A stretch of 55,060 nucleotides of DNA. Source: Nostocaceae cyanobacterium. GTDB taxonomy: Bacteria; Cyanobacteriota; Cyanobacteriia; Cyanobacteriales; Nostocaceae. The DNA lies in the NCBI GenBank assembly GCA_030065825.1, contig JASJCY010000015.1, positions 1-55,060 of the forward strand. Reading direction: 5' to 3'. The first letter of the stretch is position 1; each line of letters starts with the position of its first letter. The notes under the pieces are model-generated. The model was given only the letters and a program-made list of their open reading frames with translations, was not told the origin of the DNA and did not search any database. Position numbers and translations under genes: made by a program. Positions 18,931 through 26,604 of this stretch are shown here, piece after piece.

Positions 18931-18969
18931 AACTACCAAAAGGAGGAAGAGGGGGAAGAGGGGGAAGAG
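18892..18969. repeat. NACHT 3' end plus (GGRGGAAGA)n, shared with 54 kb
   Basis: Bases 18892-18930, which encode the last 12 residues and stop of the NACHT protein, match 54473-54511 at 37 of 39 positions. In both places the segment is followed by 9-bp purine units GGRGGAAGA (three here, about 20 at 54 kb). Confidence 0.85.
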
Positions 18970-19303
18970 GGTTTGTGCTTTAGATATAGGCGTGGAAATT
19001 AAATATGCGTCAACCAGAACCCTTGTTCCAGACGCGATATAGCCTCTTTCAGAGGAGCTACGCTAACGCGTCTGGAACATTGTTTTTCACCAGATGTCTT
19101 TTTACCTTACGGATACGGATACTCTAGCAGAAGGCTACCAATACGAGGGTTGTTGTCCACAGAGGTAGATTCAAATGCCTACAGCTTGGGTAAAACCGGA
19201 AATTTTGGTAGAGGTTATTAAATTACTGTGAATTTTGGGAACTCTAATCATATTGTGCAAAGTTATTGGACATCTCTAAAACTCTAGATGAGCATAGTTG
19301 ATT
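18931..19303. other. Spacer before the DUF3131 gene
   Basis: It contains the short purine array, the second 52-bp palindrome and AT-rich sequence that should hold the promoter of the polysaccharide locus. No gene is seen. Confidence 0.4.
19026..19077. repeat. 52-bp dispersed palindrome, copy 2
   Basis: The same 11-bp perfect arms (TTCCAGACGCG) and the same inner CCTCTTTCAGAGG hairpin as 11647-11698. The two copies differ at only a few bases between arms and core. Confidence 0.85.
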
Positions 19304-20764
19304 ATGAATTCTAAGTTTGAACCTCCACCAAAATGGCTGTCTGTCTTCACGATTGTTGCTGGGGTGACAACCGCAGTAGTTGCGATCGCAGGTTTAAATC
19401 ACTTATCGAGTCGTTTGGAGTCGAAAAATTCCCCTGCAAAGGTAGATAATTCCCAGTCCCAGGTAGTCAAACCCCAGGTAAAAACAAAACCAGAGGCTAA
19501 ATATGCCAAAATAGACGCACAATCCATGGAGTTACCTGGTACAAAAGTTATAGCCAAAGAACTTGAAGCTAGTAAAATCCCTTATATTCCAGTTAGGGTC
19601 AAGAAGTTAACTTCCCAGGAAATAGAAGTTGCGCGTCAAGCTTGGAAATATTTTGAGCGTAACTGGAATCAGAAAACAGGTTTAGTTAATTCTGTTGATG
19701 GTTTTGCGTCGGTGACTTTATGGGATCAAAGTGCTGCAATTGCAGCTTTAGTTAGTGCGAAAGAGTTAGAGATAATCTCCGAAAAAGAATTTCAAGGAAA
19801 GATGAGCCAGATGTTAACAACTCTGGCAAAGTTACCTTTATATAATAATGAATTACCTAATAAGGTTTATAATTCTCAAACTTTATTACCTGTGAATTAT
19901 GGTCAGTTAGATAAGAAAGAAGAAATTGGTTGGTCAGCTATTGATTTGGGTAGGATGGCGTTGTGGTTAAAAATAGTTGGTAGTCGCTATCCTGAGTTTA
20001 AAAAAGAAACAGAATCAGTTTGGAAATCTTGGCAAGTAAAACGCTTGAGTAAAGATGGACAAATGTATGGAACTAGTGTGATTGATGGCAAAGAGCAGTA
20101 TAACCAAGAAGGACGTTTGGGCTATGAAAATTATGCTGCTTTTGGTTTAAAGTTGTGGGGATTAGATGTGAAAAAAGCCTTGGATTATGAAGATAAGGCT
20201 GCTTTTGTAAATCTCTATGGTCAAGGTATTCCCTATGATATTCGGGATGCTCAAAATTATGGTGCGAATAATTATGTTTTGAGTGAGCCATACTTTTTAG
20301 ATGGGATTGAAACTGGTTTTCAAGCTTTACCAAAAGCCTATGCAGACCGGATGTTAGCTGCCCAAGAAGCACGTTACAAAGCTACCAAACAGTTAACTGC
20401 AATCACAGAAGATAATTTGGATAGGGAGCCTTATTTTGTTTACAATACTTTGTTTGTGAATGGTAAGCCTTGGGCAACAATTACAGATAAGAATAAAAAC
20501 TATAATCACTTACGTTTTTTGAGTACGAAAGCAGCCATTGGTTGGCATGTTATTTATAGAACTGGCTATACTCAAAAGTTGTTTGATTTTGTTTATAAAA
20601 ACCTGCAAGCTAAAGATGGTATTTATAATGGTTACTACGAAACTTTGCAGGAACCAAATAAGGCTTTGACTGCTAATAATAACGGCATCGTCATGCAATC
20701 TCTACTTTATAAACAAGTAGGTAAACCACTAATAATGTGGGCAAACGTGAAAATCAATGATTAA
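19304..20764 (+). CDS. Membrane-anchored DUF3131 protein
   Basis: Residues about 15-35 form one hydrophobic N-terminal segment (signal anchor), followed by a polar linker. Residues about 105-480 form a DUF3131 domain (VARQAWKYFERNW, TLWD, WSAIDLGRMALWL, GRLGYENYAAFGLKLWG, EPYFLDGIETGF, WATITD, STKAAIGWH). DUF3131 is related to glucoamylase-like (alpha/alpha) barrels and occurs beside polysaccharide synthases, so I infer a periplasmic glycan-trimming or binding role; the reaction is not known. The ATG at 19304 is preferred over the TTG two codons upstream. It heads a probable operon with the tandem DUF3131 gene 81 bases downstream. Confidence 0.85.
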   Translation: MNSKFEPPPKWLSVFTIVAGVTTAVVAIAGLNHLSSRLESKNSPAKVDNSQSQVVKPQVKTKPEAKYAKIDAQSMELPGTKVIAKELEASKIPYIPVRVKKLTSQEIEVARQAWKYFERNWNQKTGLVNSVDGFASVTLWDQSAAIAALVSAKELEIISEKEFQGKMSQMLTTLAKLPLYNNELPNKVYNSQTLLPVNYGQLDKKEEIGWSAIDLGRMALWLKIVGSRYPEFKKETESVWKSWQVKRLSKDGQMYGTSVIDGKEQYNQEGRLGYENYAAFGLKLWGLDVKKALDYEDKAAFVNLYGQGIPYDIRDAQNYGANNYVLSEPYFLDGIETGFQALPKAYADRMLAAQEARYKATKQLTAITEDNLDREPYFVYNTLFVNGKPWATITDKNKNYNHLRFLSTKAAIGWHVIYRTGYTQKLFDFVYKNLQAKDGIYNGYYETLQEPNKALTANNNGIVMQSLLYKQVGKPLIMWANVKIND

Positions 20765-20845
20765 AAATAATCAAAATCTCAGATAGATAATTATTTCGGG
20801 GTAATTAAGGAATAATTAATAATTATTATCACAGGGGTACTCTGG

Positions 20846-23740
20846 ATGAAAGTGCAAAATTCCACCTCAAAGGTATCAAGATTCATTGCCTTATTATTAG
20901 TGGGTGCAATATCGACTAGTCATGTTTCTATAATTCTCTTAAATCGTCCAGTTGTAGCTCAACAAGGTGGTAATTCCTGTGGACAAATTACGAATCCCTT
21001 AACCCCAGAAGAAGAGAAATATGCTCGTAGTGCTTGGCAGTATTTTATAAATAATTATCAGCCACAAACTGGTTTTACAAATTCTACTGGTGGTTATCCA
21101 TCTGGTACTCTCTGGGATATGGGTAATTATCTGATGGCATTAAATGCAGCACGATGGATGAATTTAATTGATCAACCAGATTTTGATACCCGTTTGAATA
21201 AGTTTTTAAATAGTTTAAGTGGACTGAGATTATTTGAAAATACTTTACCGAATAAAGTTTATAACGCAGCGAATGGAGAATTAGTTGATTACGGAAATAA
21301 TCCTATTGAACGAGGAATTGGTTGGTCAGCTTTAGATATTGGTCGTATATTAGCAGCTTTTCATGTTATTCGTACTTGTCATCCCCAATATGGAGATTGG
21401 TTAAAATCAATCGTGGATAAATGGGCTGTAGAGAAATCAGTTAAAGATGGGGATATGTATGGTGCAATGATTTTACCAGATGGTCAAACTTTGCTCGTGC
21501 AAGAAGGTCGTCTGGGTTATGAAGAATATGCTGCTAGGGGTTATCAACTTTGGGGTTTTCCTGTGAAAAAAGCAGCCTCTTTTGAACCTTTTAAAATTGT
21601 AGAAATTTATGGAGTGAAGATTCCTGTTGATACTCGCAATTACCAAGATACTAATGCTAATAATTATGTGGTTAGCGAATCTTACATTTTGGATGCCATT
21701 GAATTTGGTTTTCTTGGTAACCAAATGAAAGAATATGCAGCAAATGTTTTAGAAGTACAAAAACGCCGTTATGAAGCTACTGGTCAGTTAACCGCAGTCA
21801 CTGAAGATAATATCGATGGACCTCCATATTTCCTCTACAATACTATATTTTCTAATGGTAAAGCCTGGGCAACTATTACCGAGAATAATGAGTTACATCC
21901 CAAGTTACGCAGTATTAGTACTAAAGCGGCTTTTGGTTGGCGTTATGTGTTCCCTGAAAGTCAATACGCGCAAAAATTATTTGAAGTTGCTAAGGGTTTA
22001 ATGAGTCCGGATGGTGGAGGATTTTATGCTGGACTTTATGAAGAAACTAATAAACCAAATACAGTTCTTACTGGTAACACTAATGGACTGATTATGGAGA
22101 TTTTATATTATAAAGCTAGAGGAAATCGTCCGCTAATTGGTGGTAATGGTGTCACTGCTTCTAGTGGTAAACCAAAAGAAATAATTGTTGCTAAAGATTA
22201 TCCAGCACCTGCAAATTCACAACCACCCCAGTCTTCACCACCTCCCACTGCTAGTAAACCACCAGAAACATCTTCACCACCAACTCCTCCTGGGAATAAA
22301 CCAACAGAAAATACTACACAAAAGCCATCTAACCCATCTCCTGAAACTCCCAAACAACCACCAGTAGTTGCAGTTGCACCTATACCCCCCGTAGGTAAAC
22401 TGAAATCACCCTTAAATTTAAAGCTGAAACGTCCTCTGAATCTCGCAGAAAAACGTTACGCACGCGCAGCTTGGGGGTATTTTGCAGCTAATTATCAACC
22501 AGAGACAGGTTTAGTGAGCGATCGCAGCGATCTTAAAGGAGTAACTTTGTGGGGAATGGGTGATTACCTAGCAGCTTTACAAGCAGCAGTTGTTTTGGAT
22601 GTAATCTCCCTGGAGGAATTTGATATCCGTACCCGCAAACTTTTGGGAGTATTAAAACAATTACCTCTATTTGCTGGAGAATTACCCCATCGCAGCTATG
22701 ATATCCGTTCTTTAAAGCCTATAGATTATGGTACTAATCCTACTATAGAAGGTACAGGTTGGTCTGGTTTAGATTTAGGAAGGTTTTTAATCGCACTTCA
22801 TAACCTCAAAGGTTATTTTCCCCAATATACCGATGCAGTAGACAAAATCCTCTTAGATTGGTCATATTTGCGAGTAGTGAGAAACGGTAAAATTAATAGC
22901 GCCATTATTAATAAAGATGCTAATGGTAGAACCCTCACCAGAATTCATCCAGTTACCCATTTAGGTTATGAAGAATATGCTGCTCGCGGATTTCAATTGT
23001 GGGGATTTACTGCTGATAAATCTGCAATTGGTGGTGAATATAAAATGATGGAGGTAGAAGGAGAAAAAATTCCCATACAAAGAGTAAGTAATGCTAAAAA
23101 TTCTCAGGAAAATCAATATACAGTTAGTAATCCTTTCCTCCACTATGGACTAGAATTAGGTTTCGATCCCCAAATGCAATCTCTTGTTTCCGGGATGTTA
23201 GCAGCACAAACAAAACGCTACCGTCGTCAAGGTATCTTTACAGCTTCAGCTACTACTTTAATTCATCAAGAACCCTACATTCTCCACAGTACTATAGTTG
23301 GTCAAGAAAAACCTTGGGCAACTCTTACAGATGACGGAAAGATTGTCAGCCAAACTCGTATTGTCAGTACAGCAGCAGCTTTTGCTTATTCTGCTTTATT
23401 CCCTGAAAATCAATATGCACGGGAGTTATATCAAATTACCATCGATTTATATAACCCCTTATTAGGTTACTACGAAGGGTTTTATGAAAAGACAGGGAAA
23501 CCAGTTTTAGGTTTTAGCAGTACTACTAACAGTATCATTTTACAATCTTTACTTTATAAATTAAACAATCAACAGCCCTTGGTAGTTGAAAATACAGATA
23601 TGAATTCCCCTTGGTGGCGAGCAGTTGCTGAGGGTAATTCTGGCAATGGTTTACCCGATATACCCAAACAAAAAATACGTCGATTTTCTAATTCTTCGGG
23701 TAGCTATTGGACTTCCCAAAATAAAAATAGTCCCAAATAA
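20846..23740 (+). CDS. Secreted tandem DUF3131 protein
   Basis: A 964-residue exported protein with a signal peptide of about 38 residues (hydrophobic LLLVGAISTSHVSIILL, cleavage near VVAQ). There are two DUF3131 domains, at about 50-430 and 535-905, joined by a Pro-, Ser- and Thr-rich linker at about 445-530. Each domain repeats the landmarks of the preceding single-domain protein (ARSAWQYF/ARAAWGYF, TLWDMGNYL/TLWGMGDYL, GRLGYEEYAARGYQLWG/LGYEEYAARGFQLWG, WATITE/WATLTD), so the set arose by duplication. The second domain is the more diverged and lacks the EDN motif of the others. It lies 24 bases before the glycosyltransferase gene, so cotranscription is likely. An extracytoplasmic carbohydrate-active role is inferred. 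Confidence 0.85.
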   Translation: MKVQNSTSKVSRFIALLLVGAISTSHVSIILLNRPVVAQQGGNSCGQITNPLTPEEEKYARSAWQYFINNYQPQTGFTNSTGGYPSGTLWDMGNYLMALNAARWMNLIDQPDFDTRLNKFLNSLSGLRLFENTLPNKVYNAANGELVDYGNNPIERGIGWSALDIGRILAAFHVIRTCHPQYGDWLKSIVDKWAVEKSVKDGDMYGAMILPDGQTLLVQEGRLGYEEYAARGYQLWGFPVKKAASFEPFKIVEIYGVKIPVDTRNYQDTNANNYVVSESYILDAIEFGFLGNQMKEYAANVLEVQKRRYEATGQLTAVTEDNIDGPPYFLYNTIFSNGKAWATITENNELHPKLRSISTKAAFGWRYVFPESQYAQKLFEVAKGLMSPDGGGFYAGLYEETNKPNTVLTGNTNGLIMEILYYKARGNRPLIGGNGVTASSGKPKEIIVAKDYPAPANSQPPQSSPPPTASKPPETSSPPTPPGNKPTENTTQKPSNPSPETPKQPPVVAVAPIPPVGKLKSPLNLKLKRPLNLAEKRYARAAWGYFAANYQPETGLVSDRSDLKGVTLWGMGDYLAALQAAVVLDVISLEEFDIRTRKLLGVLKQLPLFAGELPHRSYDIRSLKPIDYGTNPTIEGTGWSGLDLGRFLIALHNLKGYFPQYTDAVDKILLDWSYLRVVRNGKINSAIINKDANGRTLTRIHPVTHLGYEEYAARGFQLWGFTADKSAIGGEYKMMEVEGEKIPIQRVSNAKNSQENQYTVSNPFLHYGLELGFDPQMQSLVSGMLAAQTKRYRRQGIFTASATTLIHQEPYILHSTIVGQEKPWATLTDDGKIVSQTRIVSTAAAFAYSALFPENQYARELYQITIDLYNPLLGYYEGFYEKTGKPVLGFSSTTNSIILQSLLYKLNNQQPLVVENTDMNSPWWRAVAEGNSGNGLPDIPKQKIRRFSNSSGSYWTSQNKNSPK

Positions 23741-23764
23741 TTTATTTACTTTAATCAAAGACTC

Positions 23765-26167
23765 ATGAACAATTCGATTCCTTTAGTTGAGAATTCCTCT
23801 GCAATTTTCGTTAATATTCATTCCCGTCTTAAACAAAGAACTCTGCTTTTTCGTTACTTAGTTATCATTAATCTTATTTTTGGAGCCTGGTATTTAGAAT
23901 GGCGGATTAATAACTCTTTAAATTTTCAAGCTCTATGGTTATCAATTCCCCTATTAATGGCAGAAATTTATAGCTATATAGGTGGTGTTATATTTTTAAT
24001 TGGATTGTGGCGACCCATAATCCGAAAAGTGAAATCACTAAATCAAATGACACCACCATTCCCACCTGATGAATTACCAACTATCGATGTTTTTATTACT
24101 TGTTACAACGAACCTGTAGAAATTGTAGAAACAACAGCTAAAGCAGCTTTAAAAATTGATTATCCTGTAAATAAATTATTTGTCTATATTCTCGATGATG
24201 GGAACTCAAAAGAAATAGGAGAGATGGTAGAAAGATTATGCTTAGAAGACCTACAATCCCCTTTAATACAACAACAAGCAGAACGAATCGATGCTGAAAG
24301 ATTACACTTAATTACTCGTCTTCAAGAAATTCAAAAATTAATCCCAGAAGTTTCCCAAGCCGAAGATTTTTTACAGTCATATCAATTAAAAATTCAAAGC
24401 GATTTAAATGAATTAAGCACAGTGTTATCTTGGTTTGATAACTTATACAATCCTTTAATACCTCAGCATACTTGGTTGGAAATTAAAACTGCTCTCGCAG
24501 AAGGATTTGATAACGCGGTAGTTCATGCACATAAAAAATTACCACCTGAAACTTTAATTGATATACAACTAGTAATATACAGTCAATCTATTGAAATACA
24601 GATTTTTGATAGAGGACCTGGGCTGAATTGGGAACAACATTTAAAAAATATGCCAGATGAAGTCCATGAAGATGCAGAATGTGGACGTGGTATCGGTATT
24701 ATGCAACAAATAGCCGACAATATCAGCTATATATCCTTGCCAGATAATCGTAATCGTTTATCAATAATTAAATATTATGAACCTATTTTAGAAACTGAAA
24801 ACAAAGATATTTACAATTACCAAAAAATTATTAGATATTTACACAGTCTAAATAAACTAATTACTTTTTCTCATCCTCAAGAGGAAAAAATAAGTAATTA
24901 TATATCAAAAGAATATCAATCCCTAGAACAAGCTATTTATCACAAAGAATTAGAATTGAGTCAATTAGCTCGTTGTCGTTATATTGCTCGTCCTAAACCA
25001 AAGGGAAAGCCACATCATGCAAAAGCTGGGAATATTAATTATGCAATTTTTTCAGGAGAAACAGCAGGAGAATTTATCCTAACTTTAGATGCCGATCATA
25101 TTCCCAAACCAGAATTTATTCAACGAGTATTACCCTATTTCTATAATTATAATCTTTATACTGGTCAATACGAGAATAATCAAATTGCTTTTGTCCAAAC
25201 TCCACAAACATTTTATAACCTACCTCCTGGAGATCCATTTGGACATCAAGCTCATTTATTTTATGGTCCAATTCAACAAGGTAAGGATGGCATGAATTCT
25301 GCCTTTTATACAGGCACAAATGCTATTGTACGCAGAGAAGCTTTAATTAGCGTAGGGTTACAAAATTTCGCCGATGAATATAGCAAACAAGTAGATAAAT
25401 TAGACGAATTTGATTTAATCGGTGGAGTATCTAGTAATAGCATTACAGAAGATATGAATACAGCTATGCGTCTACATGATGCTGGTTGGAAATCTGCTTA
25501 TCATCATGAAGAATTGTCAGCAGGATTAGCACCAGATGATTTAAGTTCCACTCTCAAACAGCGTTTGCGTTGGGCACAAGGTACAATACAAGTATTATTG
25601 CGTGAAAATCCCTTTGCTAAACCTGGATTGACTATTTGGCAACAATTGCAGTATTTCCAGACAATGTATAGCTACTTTTCTGGTTTTTTTACAGCTATTT
25701 TTATCGCTTGTCCAATTATCTATTTCTTCACAGGAATTATCCCTATCAGTACATTTGGTGCTGAATTTGCTATCCACTTTCTCCCTGCATATATCCTAAA
25801 TCGATTGACTTTTATTGTCGGTGCTTGGGGAATTACTGCTAGAGAGTTGTGGCGTTCCGAACAGTATGCAATTGCACTTTTTCCCCTACTAATTCAAGCA
25901 GTAGTGAGTGTATTTACAGGAGGAAATATTAAATTTCAAGTTACGCCCAAACAACGTCAAAATGGAGCTTATCTCAACTTAGTATTGCCCCAACTGCTAG
26001 TATTTATACTGACGATTTTAGGCATTATTTTTTGTATATATAGATATATGAGGGGAGAAATATCAACTCCCAATACATATTTAATTAATGCAGCTTGGTC
26101 AATTTATAATTTATCACTATTATGGGTAATTATTCGAGCTGCGATTTGGAAACAAAAAAATACTTAA
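23765..26167 (+). CDS. BcsA-like glycosyltransferase 2 with inserted RsbW-type kinase domain
   Basis: An 800-residue inner-membrane processive glycosyltransferase of the cellulose synthase type. Two N-terminal helices precede the GT-A fold: TCYNEP, first catalytic DDG at 144-146, HAKAGN at 418-423, DAD at 442-444, TED at 561-563 and the acceptor motif QRLRWAQG at 599-606, followed by several C-terminal helices; there is no PilZ domain. Between DDG and CRYIARP an insertion of about 250 residues carries an HATPase of the RsbW (anti-sigma kinase) type: N-box EGFDNAVVHA 247-256, G1 box DRGPG 282-286, G2 box GRGIGI 307-312. All ATP-binding motifs are intact. I infer that this domain phosphorylates or binds a STAS partner and thereby gates polymer synthesis. 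The next gene is a STAS gene. Confidence 0.9.
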   Translation: MNNSIPLVENSSAIFVNIHSRLKQRTLLFRYLVIINLIFGAWYLEWRINNSLNFQALWLSIPLLMAEIYSYIGGVIFLIGLWRPIIRKVKSLNQMTPPFPPDELPTIDVFITCYNEPVEIVETTAKAALKIDYPVNKLFVYILDDGNSKEIGEMVERLCLEDLQSPLIQQQAERIDAERLHLITRLQEIQKLIPEVSQAEDFLQSYQLKIQSDLNELSTVLSWFDNLYNPLIPQHTWLEIKTALAEGFDNAVVHAHKKLPPETLIDIQLVIYSQSIEIQIFDRGPGLNWEQHLKNMPDEVHEDAECGRGIGIMQQIADNISYISLPDNRNRLSIIKYYEPILETENKDIYNYQKIIRYLHSLNKLITFSHPQEEKISNYISKEYQSLEQAIYHKELELSQLARCRYIARPKPKGKPHHAKAGNINYAIFSGETAGEFILTLDADHIPKPEFIQRVLPYFYNYNLYTGQYENNQIAFVQTPQTFYNLPPGDPFGHQAHLFYGPIQQGKDGMNSAFYTGTNAIVRREALISVGLQNFADEYSKQVDKLDEFDLIGGVSSNSITEDMNTAMRLHDAGWKSAYHHEELSAGLAPDDLSSTLKQRLRWAQGTIQVLLRENPFAKPGLTIWQQLQYFQTMYSYFSGFFTAIFIACPIIYFFTGIIPISTFGAEFAIHFLPAYILNRLTFIVGAWGITARELWRSEQYAIALFPLLIQAVVSVFTGGNIKFQVTPKQRQNGAYLNLVLPQLLVFILTILGIIFCIYRYMRGEISTPNTYLINAAWSIYNLSLLWVIIRAAIWKQKNT

Positions 26168-26214
26168 TTGACCATTTTCATGGAAAAATATTGCAAAGGG
26201 GTGTCATTTTCATC

Positions 26215-26541
26215 ATGAATAATAAAATAAAAACTATTCAGCCATCCGGAATTTTAGACAGTATTCATGGCAATAAATTAAGGCGCGAGATTATCGATTT
26301 AGCTGAAAGTGGAGCCGATATTATCTTAGTCAATTTATAAGATATTACCTTTATCAATAGTTCTGGTATCGGGGCTTTAGTAGCATCTCTAAAAGCAGTT
26401 GTTAGTGCTAATAAACAACTGTATTTATGTTCTTTAAATGACCAGTTAAAGATAATTTTTGAATTAACTAGAATGCAGAAAGTCTTTAAAATTTTTAATA
26501 ACATAGATGATTTTCAAGAACATGTTATATCAGTAATTTAG
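26215..26541 (+). pseudogene. STAS-domain anti-sigma-factor antagonist, interrupted by one stop
   Basis: A 108-codon frame beginning ATG at 26215 (MNNKIKTIQPSGILD) and ending TAG at 26541. It encodes a full STAS domain of the SpoIIAA/RsbV type, including INSSGIGALVASLK with the phosphorylatable Ser. One codon, TAA at 26338-26340, interrupts it within LVNL-stop-DITFIN, where relatives have an ordinary residue such as Lys or Gln. One base change (CAA or AAA to TAA) would explain it. No in-frame ATG soon follows, so restart is unlikely. The remainder of the domain shows no decay, so the mutation is recent, or an error, or read through. It lies 47 bases after the glycosyltransferase, whose inserted kinase domain is its expected partner. 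Confidence 0.88.
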
Positions 26542-26563
26542 GCTAAATTCATCATAATTTTGG

Positions 26564-26604
26564 TTTTTCCTTATTAACAAAAAGTTATCTTTAATAAGGA
26601 AAAA
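26564..26604. terminator. 14-bp inverted repeat at the convergent junction
   Basis: TTTTTCCTTATTAA (26564-26577) and its perfect complement at 26591-26604 flank a 13-base loop. It sits between the STAS gene (+) and the end of the phosphatase gene (-), overlapping the last codons of the latter. The A/T ends of the stem allow it to act in both directions. Confidence 0.55.

Noticed and set aside
26122-26340. A 72-aa ORF as an independent gene ending at the internal stop
   Set aside because: The frame from 26215 continues after the stop as a complete STAS domain, so the stop is a lesion, not a gene end.
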